From a virus, in IMG/VR virus record IMGVR_UViG_3300042559_000887, positions 1-21,003 of that record: a stretch of DNA of 21,003 bases. One strand, given 5' to 3'. The position numbers were made by a program, and so were the translations under genes. The notes under the pieces were generated by a model. The model was not told the origin of the DNA. It searched no databases and saw only the letters and a list, made by a program, of their open reading frames with translations. This document shows, piece after piece, positions 1 to 9,848 of the stretch (the stretch's first letter is position 1; each line of letters opens with the position of its first letter).

Positions 1-3000
1 GACATACAAGCAAGTGTATCTAGCGGAACTAAACACAACTATCTATCAAGATATGCAGGATTAAGATATTTTAGAAATCCTACTACAGAAATAGCAGTTG
101 ATACAAATGGTCAGTATACTCAAACATCCTATGCTATTACACAAGCTCGTGCTGCAACAGTTGCAGAATTAGTTTCTGCATCAATACTTGAAAGTACAGA
201 ATGGAACGATGCAGTCAAAGACTTGTTCGAGGTAGTACTTGATGTTATTAATCCAAGTGTTAGCGATCCGGCACTTGTTGAAAGTACAAACTATTATACA
301 TTTAGAATCAATAGCGGCCCAAGTAGTTACGTTGACCAAGCTATTTCAACTAATCCCGACATTTTTCCTGGAAAATTAATAAGAGGAAAAACATCAGGTG
401 CAATAGGAAGAATTGTTACATATACTAGAGGTGAAGACATTGTTGGAACTCCTACTTATGACGAAGTAACCATGCAACTTCTTGCACCTATAGAATTCAG
501 TCTAACTGAAGAACTAGAATATGGCAACTTATCTAACATTCAACAAGTTACAATCAATGTTGAAACTGGTATTTACGAAGAGCATTTGCCAATACGTGTT
601 CCTAACAATACATCTATCATAGGCGACGACTTTAGAAGAACTATTGTGAGACCAGCAGCTGGACCAAGCCAATCACCTTGGGCTGATATATGGTTTTATA
701 GAGATGCTGACATTGACGGCAATATAACTGCTTCTGGAGGATTAGAAGGAAAGTACGGAAGCGATAGCACATTAGTTGGCTATTATGGACATCACTATTT
801 AACTGATCCAAGTAATGCTAATAGTACACCTAAAAACAATAACGAACTAGACATGTTTATGATGAACGACGGTACTATTTTACGTAGTTTAACATTTCAG
901 CGACATGGAGGATTCGGTGTTGTACTAGATCCCGAAGGACAAATACTTACACGATCACCATTTATACAATCATGTTCGAGTTTTTCTAGAAGTAGAAATG
1001 CTAAAGCCTTTACCGGTGGTGCGTACATTGACGGGTATAGTGGAAACATGTCTGTTAGAGTAGTTGGAAAAAACGGAAACTTCGAAGTTGACGTTGAAAC
1101 ACCAACATATACAGCTCTAGGTATTCGTAGACCAACATTGCCAACTAGCTTTTTTATCGACGGAGTAAGATATCAAGTTAATGCAATTAAAGATTATGAA
1201 CCGTCTGCTGTAAGTGTCGACGGATCAACAACTGTTGCAAAAGCAACACTTATACTCGACGAAACCAGTAACGAAGGCAACGGGTTAACTGTTTCAGTTG
1301 TAACAAATAGCCAGTATTTTGATATCACATTATTAACAGGCGGTAATAAATCCGTTCTTGCAAACGACTTTACAAACTTAAATGACTTAGGATATGCCGT
1401 TGTAGCAAATAACAATGCTACCACCGAACTCGTTTCGGTATTTACATATTACTGTCATATAGGCTATTATGCGTTAAACGGATCTCAAATTAGATCTTTA
1501 ACAGGAAATAACAGCTACGGAACATTTGGTCTTGTAGCAGAAGGATCAGATCCTGACGAAAAAGCATCAACTGTTATACTAACTCAAGACTTGGCTCAAC
1601 CTGTAAAAATTTATAACGTTGATCAGATTGTTGAATTAACTGGTACTAGCCTTGGAATTTTAGATGGCGACACGCTAACACAAGTTCAAGGTGCAATAAG
1701 TGTAACCGGTGTTGTTGCATACACAGAAGAAAGCGGCGGAAACACATTTGCATATTTACAAACATTAGTAAATGGTGCATTTAATGCTATTGACAGTGTA
1801 ACTACATACGGAGTTCCAGAATCTGTAGACAACTTAGGATATACTGCAAACGAAGAAGACTCATCGTTATTTGTTTTCGATCTAACATTTTATCCTATGA
1901 ACGGTGCCGAGGTTGAAATATTACACTCAACTGGGTTGTATTATCCATATGGTGTTATATCGGCGTCATCAACAGACATAGAAGTTCCTGTAGCATATTG
2001 CGACTCGACTAATACAGCAATAAGAAGAAAAGTTTGGAGACTAGATTTATCAAGCGGCGTTTCTGCAGGAGCATCGGGCGTACAAGTTAATACTACATTT
2101 GGTACTTTTGGAAATTACAGAGATAAACAGAGCTTCTTGCTTGATGGATTGCCTGCGTCACTGTCAACTAGACCTAGTACTGCATTGGTTTTTGATGAGC
2201 AACCTACACAAACTTACAGAACTATTTCGTTTGATAACACTATTGTTTCTGCCATTCCAACTCCTGCAGGAGTTAAAAGAATTGGTATTGATGCAAACTA
2301 CGATGCTATTGATCTGACTGTTAGTAACCTTTATGCAGGAGATGCAAACTTAGATACCGCTATAGGAACTATGGGTGCTAATGCCGGCGATACTATGATT
2401 GCTATAGAATTGCTTGATGCCGGTGATGTAAATAGAATCAACAACGGCAACATGATATTTACATGGGCAGGTGTAACTCACAGAATTACAGAATACGAAG
2501 TAGATTCAAGTGGAGCATACGGTGTAGTTAAGTTTACTGATTTATATAGTATTAACGATGCCTATACAAGTGGGCTTGCTTCGCGAGCTGATAATACTAT
2601 AGGAAGTACAAACACACTTAAAGCTGTTTTAAGAGCAAATGAAACAGCAAATATTACTGTAAATATTTCTACAACTCGTGCAACCAGCCACGACTTCTTA
2701 TACATTGGTACAGGCGGCTACAACAGTACAAATTATCCAAACAGAATTTATGGTGCACCGACTAGCGATTGGGTATCAGACGAACAAGCAATTGACGAGA
2801 ATGGTACTAGCAGTAAAGCACAAGTTCAAGAAAGATTAAAAGGACGTTGCTTCTTTTCAAGTACAGACCAAGATGGTTTCTTCCGTGTAGGACGTTTCTT
2901 TACAGTTGACCAAGGTACTGGCTCTGTTACTTTTAACGCTTCTCTTGTATTAACTAATATCGATGGTATCGGTTTTAAACGTGGTGTTAGAGTTAACGAA

Positions 3001-4692
3001 TTTAGTCCCGACGACAGTTTTACAGATGCAAAAGGCGATGCAGTACCAACAGAAACAGCAACCGAAGGCTATATTAACCGTCGCCTTGGCTGGAACCGTA
3101 ATGGCACTAATCTCGATCCTGGCGATATAATAAGTAGTGGAGCACTTAGACTCGACGGCGGCAACTCCATGGCTGGCGAATTAAACATGGGTTCCAACAA
3201 AATTACAAACGTTGCAACGCCAACAAACGGAACAGATGCTGTTAACAAAGATTATGTTGATGCAAATAACGAATTGAGTGAACTTGTGGACGTTGCTATT
3301 GCTACACCAGTAGAAGGCCAAGTGTTAACATATGTAGGCGGAGCAACTAATAAATGGGTTAACGTACCTTTTGACACTAGTGCAGCTACTACAGACATTA
3401 CATTTAGCTATACATCAGGTGAACTAAGAGCAGCAATTGCATCTGAAGTAATCATGGATGCAGATGTTAATTTAAATGCTGGTATTCAACAACGCAAATT
3501 AAGTATGAATGCTGCAACTACTAGAGCAAATGCTACTGGTATTACACAGGCAGATTTAGGGCTTGCAAGTTTTAATAGCAGCGTGTTTACATCAACAGAT
3601 GGATGGTTAACAGTTAGTACTAGCGGTATTACAAACGCAATGTTAGCAGGGTCTATTGCAAATAACAAACTTTCAAATAGTTCTATAACATTCGGTGACG
3701 GTTCTACTACTAGTGCAGTATCGTTAGGTGGAACTTTAACAGTACAAGGTACAGCAAACGAAGTTGAAGTTGGATACAGTGCCGGCGTATTTACTGTAGG
3801 GTTACCATCTACTATAACAGCAACACTAAGTGGAAATGCATCGAGTGCTACAGTTGCAACTACGACAACTATTACAGCAAAAAATACTGACGCAGCACCA
3901 AACTTTATTACTTTTGTTGCTAGTCAGTCTGGAAACTTGTCAACATTTACCGACAGCGGATTAACTTGGACCCCTACTACTAACACTCTTGGATTTACAA
4001 CTGGTTTAATTACAGGCCTAAATAAAGCTACATTTAGCGGTGCTACAACTGTTAATGAAATTATACTGCCTACAAATCTTTCAGATGCATTAACTATAAG
4101 AGATAACGCAGGTACAGCAGTTGACATTTTAGATATAACAACCACTACTGGTGCTCCGTCATTTAACGTTAAAACAAACATGACCATCACTGGTAATATA
4201 CTTCCGGGTGCAAACAGTCCAACTGATAGTGGTCAAATGCTAGGTGGTAGTGGAAATCGATGGAATACTGTTTATGCAACTACCTTTAACGGTACTGCAA
4301 CAGAAGCACTATACGCCGACTTAGCTGAAAACTATCTAGGAGATGCAGACTATGAACCAGGAACAGTTCTAGTATTTGGCGGAAATTGTGAAGTTACACT
4401 AACTAATGTAAAAGGTGATCGCAGAGTTGCCGGTGTTGTAACTACAAATCCTGCACACTTAATGAACAGTGCGTTAGAAGGTGATTTTGTAACTGGAATA
4501 GCACTACAAGGCCGTGTTCCTGTTAAGGTATTGGGTAGAGTACAAAAAGGTGATCTAGTTGTTACAAGTGCAATACCAGGGTATGGCATAGTTGATAATG
4601 ACCCACGGGTTGGCACTGTTATAGGTAAAGCAGTTGCTGAAAAATTAGATGACGGTAAGGGCGTTGTCGAAGTAGTAGTAGGAAGAGTATAA
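1..4692 (+). CDS. Giant tail-fibre / adhesin-like virion protein (5'-truncated by window edge)
   Basis: The reading frame is open from base 1, so the gene begins upstream; a TTG at 223 only looks like a start. At least 1563 residues are visible. It is probably a distal tail fibre or other surface appendage. Near nt 556-650 a stretch containing GIYEEHLPIRVPNN resembles a pectate-lyase-like beta-helix turn seen in large fibre proteins of marine T4-like phages. Around nt 2850-3120 comes a block beginning TDQDGFFRVGRFFTVDQG, familiar from the same proteins. A fibre repeat with LNMGSNKITNVATP then NKDYVDAN follows at about nt 3180-3270. The last ~130 residues (from YADLAENY, about nt 4312) form a compact domain reminiscent of C-terminal chaperone/peptidase-G2-like fibre tips; this is inference. 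The remainder is Thr/Asn/Gly-rich beta-type sequence. The stop overlaps the next start (TAATG), so the genes are probably translationally coupled. The structural role is fairly sure; receptor binding is not shown. Confidence 0.8.
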   Translation, partial: DIQASVSSGTKHNYLSRYAGLRYFRNPTTEIAVDTNGQYTQTSYAITQARAATVAELVSASILESTEWNDAVKDLFEVVLDVINPSVSDPALVESTNYYTFRINSGPSSYVDQAISTNPDIFPGKLIRGKTSGAIGRIVTYTRGEDIVGTPTYDEVTMQLLAPIEFSLTEELEYGNLSNIQQVTINVETGIYEEHLPIRVPNNTSIIGDDFRRTIVRPAAGPSQSPWADIWFYRDADIDGNITASGGLEGKYGSDSTLVGYYGHHYLTDPSNANSTPKNNNELDMFMMNDGTILRSLTFQRHGGFGVVLDPEGQILTRSPFIQSCSSFSRSRNAKAFTGGAYIDGYSGNMSVRVVGKNGNFEVDVETPTYTALGIRRPTLPTSFFIDGVRYQVNAIKDYEPSAVSVDGSTTVAKATLILDETSNEGNGLTVSVVTNSQYFDITLLTGGNKSVLANDFTNLNDLGYAVVANNNATTELVSVFTYYCHIGYYALNGSQIRSLTGNNSYGTFGLVAEGSDPDEKASTVILTQDLAQPVKIYNVDQIVELTGTSLGILDGDTLTQVQGAISVTGVVAYTEESGGNTFAYLQTLVNGAFNAIDSVTTYGVPESVDNLGYTANEEDSSLFVFDLTFYPMNGAEVEILHSTGLYYPYGVISASSTDIEVPVAYCDSTNTAIRRKVWRLDLSSGVSAGASGVQVNTTFGTFGNYRDKQSFLLDGLPASLSTRPSTALVFDEQPTQTYRTISFDNTIVSAIPTPAGVKRIGIDANYDAIDLTVSNLYAGDANLDTAIGTMGANAGDTMIAIELLDAGDVNRINNGNMIFTWAGVTHRITEYEVDSSGAYGVVKFTDLYSINDAYTSGLASRADNTIGSTNTLKAVLRANETANITVNISTTRATSHDFLYIGTGGYNSTNYPNRIYGAPTSDWVSDEQAIDENGTSSKAQVQERLKGRCFFSSTDQDGFFRVGRFFTVDQGTGSVTFNASLVLTNIDGIGFKRGVRVNEFSPDDSFTDAKGDAVPTETATEGYINRRLGWNRNGTNLDPGDIISSGALRLDGGNSMAGELNMGSNKITNVATPTNGTDAVNKDYVDANNELSELVDVAIATPVEGQVLTYVGGATNKWVNVPFDTSAATTDITFSYTSGELRAAIASEVIMDADVNLNAGIQQRKLSMNAATTRANATGITQADLGLASFNSSVFTSTDGWLTVSTSGITNAMLAGSIANNKLSNSSITFGDGSTTSAVSLGGTLTVQGTANEVEVGYSAGVFTVGLPSTITATLSGNASSATVATTTTITAKNTDAAPNFITFVASQSGNLSTFTDSGLTWTPTTNTLGFTTGLITGLNKATFSGATTVNEIILPTNLSDALTIRDNAGTAVDILDITTTTGAPSFNVKTNMTITGNILPGANSPTDSGQMLGGSGNRWNTVYATTFNGTATEALYADLAENYLGDADYEPGTVLVFGGNCEVTLTNVKGDRRVAGVVTTNPAHLMNSALEGDFVTGIALQGRVPVKVLGRVQKGDLVVTSAIPGYGIVDNDPRVGTVIGKAVAEKLDDGKGVVEVVVGRV

Positions 4693-4943
4693 TGACAAAA
4701 CAAACTATTAACATAGGTAGCAGTCCTAACAAAGGCGACGGCGATCCGTTACGCACCGCTTTTACAAAAATAAACAACAATTTTAACGAGTTGTATGTTG
4801 GACCACCTACATATTCACAGGAAGAAATAGATTTGTTAACACCAACGTTTGGAATGTTTTTATATAATTCTACCACTGGAAAATTTCAAGGATACGTTGC
4901 AGATTCGGGAGATAGCACACCTGGCTGGGTTGATTTGCACTAA
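4692..4943 (+). CDS. Small virion-associated protein with fibre-attachment-like N-terminal module
   Basis: This is an 83-residue protein. Its first ~32 residues (NIGSSPNKGDGDPLRTAF, then KINNNFNELY) match the N-terminus of the next gene almost position by position, and more loosely that of the protein at 9279. Such modules occur at the N-termini of tail/neck-associated proteins of marine myoviruses, where they may dock the protein on the virion (inference). The C-terminal half (GMFLYNSTTGKFQGYVADSG, then PGWVDLH) resembles the short beta-strand repeat found in phage fibre proteins. The ATG overlaps the stop of the giant fibre gene by one base (TAATG), so translation is probably coupled. Exact function is unknown. 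Confidence 0.75.
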   Translation: MTKQTINIGSSPNKGDGDPLRTAFTKINNNFNELYVGPPTYSQEEIDLLTPTFGMFLYNSTTGKFQGYVADSGDSTPGWVDLH

Positions 4944-4946
4944 ATA
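4939..4946 (+). promoter_or_regulatory. Late-promoter-like box (ACTAAATA)
   Basis: ACTAAATA lies 18 nt upstream of the ATG at 4965 and overlaps the stop codon of the preceding gene. T4 late promoters use TATAAATA as the only essential element, and cyanophage relatives use CTAAATA-type variants. Similar boxes sit at comparable distances before 9279 and 17108. In AT-rich DNA a chance match is possible. Confidence 0.4.
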
Positions 4947-4964
4947 TATAAAACGGAGAATAAT

Positions 4965-5675
4965 ATGTCAATTGTATCAATTAACGTAGGTAATGCAGCT
5001 AATGACGGCACTGGTGACGATCTTCGAGAAGCATTTATTAAAATAAATCAAAACTTCCAGCTTCTTGATGGTATTGCAGAACAAGAAGGAAGTAACCTAG
5101 GGTCTTCTGGGGCAGAAGTTTATTCGAACACAGCTAATAATACACTTTATTTTAGAAGACTTGTCGCTGGCAACAACATGCAATTAACGCAACTAGATAA
5201 TACAATTGTTGTTGAAAACACAATGCCTGAAAGCAGATTTACTATTGTTACAAATTCAGGTAGCTTAATATCCGGTGCCGGAATTAATTATAATATTTTA
5301 GGTGCAGATGCTATTACTGTAACTGCAAATGAAAATACAAAAACTATAACTATTACTGGAAGTTTATTACAAGATACAACTCCAGAACTTGGCGGAAACT
5401 TAGTAGGCAACAATAGAAATATAACAGGAATTAATAACTTAACAGCTACTTCAATAACTGGAACAACTATTAATGCAACAAACTTATTAACAACTAACAT
5501 AGGCGGGGTTAATTATCAAGAAAGACTTGGTAGATACATTTCTGGGTTCGACTTAGGCGATATAGATCAACCAGTGGAAAGTATTCTAGATTGGGTAATA
5601 TTACAAGTAGGACTGGATTTTGGATCGTTTACTACACCAGCATCCGGGGATGTTGACTTTGGCAGCATCGTATAA
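4965..5675 (+). CDS. Virion structural protein, fibre-like, sharing the N-terminal module
   Basis: This 236-residue protein starts at ATG 4965 behind a good SD (CGGAG). Residues ~5-35 (INVGNAANDGTGDDLREAF, then KINQNF) repeat the module of the preceding gene. The middle is Asn/Thr/Ile-rich beta-type sequence. About residues 136-165 carry a fibre-type repeat, TPELGGNLVGNNRNITGINN, close in style to the LNMGSNKITNV repeat of the giant fibre protein upstream. The C-terminus (SILDWVILQVGLDFGSFTTP) is distinct and could be a trimerisation or attachment segment. It is probably a short tail-fibre-like or baseplate-associated protein; no enzymatic motif is seen. Nine bases separate it from the next gene. 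Confidence 0.75.
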   Translation: MSIVSINVGNAANDGTGDDLREAFIKINQNFQLLDGIAEQEGSNLGSSGAEVYSNTANNTLYFRRLVAGNNMQLTQLDNTIVVENTMPESRFTIVTNSGSLISGAGINYNILGADAITVTANENTKTITITGSLLQDTTPELGGNLVGNNRNITGINNLTATSITGTTINATNLLTTNIGGVNYQERLGRYISGFDLGDIDQPVESILDWVILQVGLDFGSFTTPASGDVDFGSIV

Positions 5676-5684
5676 GGGGATAAA

Positions 5685-8600
5685 ATGTTACCACAATGGA
5701 CTGTTCCAACAAATACAACTCTTGCAAGAATTCCAGAAAATGCAATAGTTTACCTACCGTTGCCGTTGGATCCTACCGTAGTTGCAACGACTTCTATAAT
5801 TTCAGGATCTTTGCCACAAGGTCTAACATTAGCAAATAATATAATTACGGGATCACCATTTCCTGTAAACGAAGTAACAGTAAATACATTTGTTGTACGA
5901 GCGTCGAATTCATCCGGAGTACTAGACAGAACCTTTTCTATATATATAGAAAACTATCCAACTTGGACTGCTGAAAATAATTATGACTTTGGAATATTTG
6001 AAGAAAGAAATACTATCGATATTCCGCTGCCTATATCTAATGTGCAAAGCTTAAGCACATCGGTTATTAGTGGATCATTGCCTCCGGGATTGAGATTGGT
6101 TGAAAATAGAATCAAAGGTACAATTTTAGAAGTTGCTCGAGATACAATATTTACTTTTGTAATTAGAGCAAACCTTGGTGGTGCAGTGTTAGATAGAACT
6201 TTTGTTATGACTGTTCAAGGACCTGATAACCCACAATGGGTTACTCCTGAAGGAAAATTACCAGTTGGTTCTAATGAAGCGTTATTTATTCTCGACAACA
6301 GTTTAATAAATTATCAGCTTGTTGCTACTGATACAGATTTGCCTGCGGGCGATTCTTTGCAGTATTATATAGCAGACGGCGAAGGAGAATTGCCTCCTGG
6401 TATTAGTTTAACAACAGATGGACGTATAACAGGCATAGTAGATCCTATTTTAGCATTAGACATAAATGCCGACTCGGGCGGATACGATGTTGGGCAATAT
6501 GGACTTTACCCATTTGATTTTGGAATTGTTAGTGGCAGTGGTTTAGATACCTATTATTATGACACTAAAGTTTATGACTATAGTGTTCCGACTAGAGCAC
6601 CTAAAAAACTAAATAGAACTTATGAATTTATAGTAACTGTAACTGATAACGTTGCATTTGCAAAAAGAAAGTTTTCAATATATGTAGTTAGCGACGACTT
6701 CTTGAGAGCTGACAACACTATAATGAAAGCTGCCGACGGCGTCTTTACAGCAGACAATACATATTCTAGAGTTCCATTGTGGTTAACTCCTTCCGATCTA
6801 GGAATCAAACGTGCAAATAACTTTATTACAATATACTTAGATGTACTAGATACTTACACCCTAGAAGGCGACATACTCTTTTTTCAAGAGCCGGTTAATC
6901 CTGGAGTTTATAAATTAAAATCCACTGGAGAAATTATTGAAAATGGCAGTTATGAAATTGGTGGTGTTCTTCCATACTTTCCAAAATCTAACTATCAAAC
7001 AACAAGTATTTTAGATTTTGAGGTTGTGTATCCGGAATCAGAAAGTAAATTTCCACCAGGTGTAACATTAGATTCAGAAACTGGAGAAATAGCCGGAATT
7101 GTTCCTTATCAACCAGCAGTTACAACAGATTATAGATTTACTGTTAGAGCCGATCGTTTTGACATTGGCGAAGGTTTTGTAAAAGTCTTTGGCACATACA
7201 ACGCCGAAGTACTAAGTGGAAATACTAGATTTAGAATAGCAAAGCTTCCTAGAGGAACTCAAGACGGCATTGACGACTTGCAATCGTTAATTGGAAAAGA
7301 AATACCAATTGAGCAACGATATTACACAGTTAAAAACGTGTTTGGCGATAACGAGTTTTGGGACGAGATAGAAATTTCTGCTCCGTTGTCTCCTACTCCT
7401 GTAGCAACTCCGATCACAGTTAAAAAGTCTGCTACTACTAGTCAAAACTACATCTTTGCAAATACAATGCTAGAAGCAGACAAAAAGTTTTATATAGGAA
7501 AAAGTATAAGATATTCTGATTTAGAATACTATCCTATTACCGCAATATATCCTTATATAGAATACAAAGTATATCTTGACGATAGCACAGTTGGTATTGA
7601 GTTAGTTACAAATATAACTGGTCCGGTTGTTGGAACTATAGAAGAAACACTAGAGTCATTTTTAGGTTCTGCCGAGTTACCGGCGTATGTATCAAGTGTT
7701 TCAAATATTCACGGAATAGTTGAGTTAACATTGGTTATACCTGCTACTTCAACAAATAGAAATACTAATTTTATCAAGAGCTTATTCCATACAGCAGATA
7801 GTTCTCCAATAATTCTTCAAGAAATAGATAACTATGATAGAATACAATTGTCTACACCGTTGTCAAGATCTTATTCTCAAACTATTCAAATAAGTTTTGG
7901 AACATACACAGGTGGATCCTTTAATGTTACGTTTCCTAGAGCCGAAGTGGATGTTGCATCGAAGAAAAAAACATTTACTATTAAACTACTAGGCGAAGTT
8001 GATAGTACTATTACTTGGCTTACAGACTCAGACCTAGGAACACTCAATGCTAATAGAATAAGTACGCTTTTTGTTAAAGCAGAAACTACTGTTCCAAACG
8101 CTGTGCTAATTTATAATGTAGTTTCAGGAAAATTACCTTACGGTCTATCTTTAAAGAATGACGGAGAAATTATTGGAAAAGTTCCTATAAACGGAACAGA
8201 GTCTTCTCCAGGATTAACTTTCTTTGATTCAGGAAACACAACATTTGACGGTGCAACTACTACAATGGATAGAGTGTATAACTTTACAGTACTAGCTCGC
8301 GATCGCTTTGGGTTTAGTGCAGTTAGCAAAGAATTTACATTAGTTATAAGTGATGCAGACAACTTAACCTACAGCAACATCTATATGAAACCATTTTTAC
8401 CAACAATTCAACGAGAATTATTTTTAAATTTAATGGACAATGCGAAGGTTATATCGCCTAAGTTAGTTTATAGACCAAACGATCCTAGTTTTGGAATACA
8501 AAAAGATCTTAAATGCCTTGTGTTTTCTGGAATTGAAACACAAAACATTGAAAAATTTGTCGGGGCCGCAGCTAGAAATCATAAAAGAAAGCGTTACTTA

Positions 8601-9245
8601 CTCGGAGATGTTAAAACTGCTATCGCTAAAAAAGAAGGAACAAATGAAGTTATATACGAGATTGTGTATGTTGAACTAAAAGATCCTGCAAAACCAACAT
8701 CAGGAAAAACTAGAACATTCTTTAATACACTTAATATGACTGGTAAGATAACTGCTGACAGCATTCGCTACGAAGCAAACGACGACACGTTTAAAAATGA
8801 TGATAAAAGTCCTTGGAGATTTAGACCAAACACAAATACTATAACTGCTGATAGCAACGCAGTTAATGTATCTCAAAATAGAGATAGTAAAAAATATATT
8901 TCAAATATCGATAACATGCGAGATCGTATAAGAGAAATGGAAATTAACGAAGACGACAGTACAAACAGACTTGCTAAAACAAGTAGAGACTTTTTACCTT
9001 TATGGATGAGAACTGCTCAGGGTAGTAGTTTTTCTGAAATAGATTATGTATTAGCACTACCGTTAGTTTACTGTAAACCGGGTCAATCTGAGATCATAAA
9101 GGATAATATAATTAATTATATGTCAACTACAGGATTTTCGTTTACACAACTAGATTTTGACATTGATAGATACATTATAGATACCACAACTGGCAACAGC
9201 CAAGAACAATATATTCTATTCGCAAATTATACATTTAACGTTTAA
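5685..9245 (+). CDS. Large virion protein with five putative Ig-like (He_PIG-type) repeats
   Basis: This 1186-residue protein starts at ATG 5685 after AAGGGG. It contains five copies of the signature '(L/F)P.G(L/I/V).L....I.G' typical of putative Ig domains: residues ~41-58 (SLPQGLTLANNIITGSP), ~131-146 (SLPPGLRLVENRIKG), ~235-251 (ELPPGISLTTDGRITG), ~455-473 (KFPPGVTLDSETGEIAG) and ~815-833 (KLPYGLSLKNDGEIIG). The first three and the last are followed by a closing strand of the 'DRTFxIxV' kind. The region between ~475 and ~800 is beta-rich without an obvious motif. The last ~270 residues are more charged and lack the repeat, so they may be the virion-anchoring part. Ig-like domains on tailed phages are often used for weak surface binding; that role is inferred. 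No signal peptide or enzymatic motif is visible. Confidence 0.8.
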   Translation: MLPQWTVPTNTTLARIPENAIVYLPLPLDPTVVATTSIISGSLPQGLTLANNIITGSPFPVNEVTVNTFVVRASNSSGVLDRTFSIYIENYPTWTAENNYDFGIFEERNTIDIPLPISNVQSLSTSVISGSLPPGLRLVENRIKGTILEVARDTIFTFVIRANLGGAVLDRTFVMTVQGPDNPQWVTPEGKLPVGSNEALFILDNSLINYQLVATDTDLPAGDSLQYYIADGEGELPPGISLTTDGRITGIVDPILALDINADSGGYDVGQYGLYPFDFGIVSGSGLDTYYYDTKVYDYSVPTRAPKKLNRTYEFIVTVTDNVAFAKRKFSIYVVSDDFLRADNTIMKAADGVFTADNTYSRVPLWLTPSDLGIKRANNFITIYLDVLDTYTLEGDILFFQEPVNPGVYKLKSTGEIIENGSYEIGGVLPYFPKSNYQTTSILDFEVVYPESESKFPPGVTLDSETGEIAGIVPYQPAVTTDYRFTVRADRFDIGEGFVKVFGTYNAEVLSGNTRFRIAKLPRGTQDGIDDLQSLIGKEIPIEQRYYTVKNVFGDNEFWDEIEISAPLSPTPVATPITVKKSATTSQNYIFANTMLEADKKFYIGKSIRYSDLEYYPITAIYPYIEYKVYLDDSTVGIELVTNITGPVVGTIEETLESFLGSAELPAYVSSVSNIHGIVELTLVIPATSTNRNTNFIKSLFHTADSSPIILQEIDNYDRIQLSTPLSRSYSQTIQISFGTYTGGSFNVTFPRAEVDVASKKKTFTIKLLGEVDSTITWLTDSDLGTLNANRISTLFVKAETTVPNAVLIYNVVSGKLPYGLSLKNDGEIIGKVPINGTESSPGLTFFDSGNTTFDGATTTMDRVYNFTVLARDRFGFSAVSKEFTLVISDADNLTYSNIYMKPFLPTIQRELFLNLMDNAKVISPKLVYRPNDPSFGIQKDLKCLVFSGIETQNIEKFVGAAARNHKRKRYLLGDVKTAIAKKEGTNEVIYEIVYVELKDPAKPTSGKTRTFFNTLNMTGKITADSIRYEANDDTFKNDDKSPWRFRPNTNTITADSNAVNVSQNRDSKKYISNIDNMRDRIREMEINEDDSTNRLAKTSRDFLPLWMRTAQGSSFSEIDYVLALPLVYCKPGQSEIIKDNIINYMSTTGFSFTQLDFDIDRYIIDTTTGNSQEQYILFANYTFNV

Positions 9246-9249
9246 CGAC

Positions 9250-9257
9250 GATAAATA
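9250..9257 (+). promoter_or_regulatory. Late-promoter-like box (GATAAATA)
   Basis: GATAAATA, one base from the T4 late consensus TATAAATA, lies in the 33-nt gap before the ATG at 9279, leaving about 21 nt for a start site and the SD AAGGA. An identical octamer occurs at 17075-17082 before another gene start. Confidence 0.45.
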
Positions 9258-9278
9258 ATACAAATTAAGGATTAAAAA

Positions 9279-9848
9279 ATGACTAGTGCAATTATTAGTA
9301 CAACAATTGATGAAAATTTTCCAGTTGCTGGACAAGACAACGATAGCCAAGGGTTTAGAGATAATTTTAACATTATTAAAACTGCGTTATCTGTAGCCAA
9401 AGAAGAAATAAGCGATCTTCAAGAAGGAGTTGCTAGAATCGATGGCGACAATAATTTTGATTATAATGCTATTATAAATGCTGAGTTTCGTGGGTGTGTT
9501 CAATTAGTCGAAGAAACTAATGCAACAGGAACAAGTGATAACGAAAATCTTGATTACAATCAAGGAAGTGTGTTTGTTGTAAAAGCAACCGGTAATATTT
9601 CTCTTAACTTCCAAAATTGGCCAAATGACGGATACGCACAAAGTAGAATTTTTTTAACAGCTGACGGAACTGCACGAACTGTTTCGTTTATCAGTGAAAA
9701 TAGCGGAACAGTAAAAACTGACGGCAACGTTGCTTGGTCAGGAGACACATTATCTGTTACTTCTGCTACAAACGCAACTGTTGTCGAAGCATTTACATAC
9801 GACAACGGAGTTACTGTATATCTAAGATATTTAGGAATTTTTAGCTAA
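9279..9848 (+). CDS. Virion-associated protein with diverged N-terminal module
   Basis: This 189-residue protein has SD AAGGA 10 nt before the ATG. Residues ~8-35 (TIDENFPVAGQDNDSQGFRD, then NFNIIKTAL) look like a diverged copy of the module at the N-termini of the proteins at 4692 and 4965: a glycine/aspartate turn followed by an amphipathic helix ending NFN. A short coiled-coil-like helix (AKEEISDLQEGVARI) follows. The remaining ~130 residues are beta-rich (QGSVFVVKATGNISLNFQNW) and resemble the beta-sandwich domain of small structural proteins in marine T4-like phages. It is probably a tail or fibre-associated protein; the exact role is unknown. Its stop overlaps the next start (TAATG). 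Confidence 0.7.
   Translation: MTSAIISTTIDENFPVAGQDNDSQGFRDNFNIIKTALSVAKEEISDLQEGVARIDGDNNFDYNAIINAEFRGCVQLVEETNATGTSDNENLDYNQGSVFVVKATGNISLNFQNWPNDGYAQSRIFLTADGTARTVSFISENSGTVKTDGNVAWSGDTLSVTSATNATVVEAFTYDNGVTVYLRYLGIFS

Noticed and set aside
223-225. TTG as start of the giant fibre gene
   Set aside because: The frame is open to base 1 with protein-like sequence and there is no SD before the TTG; the gene surely starts upstream.
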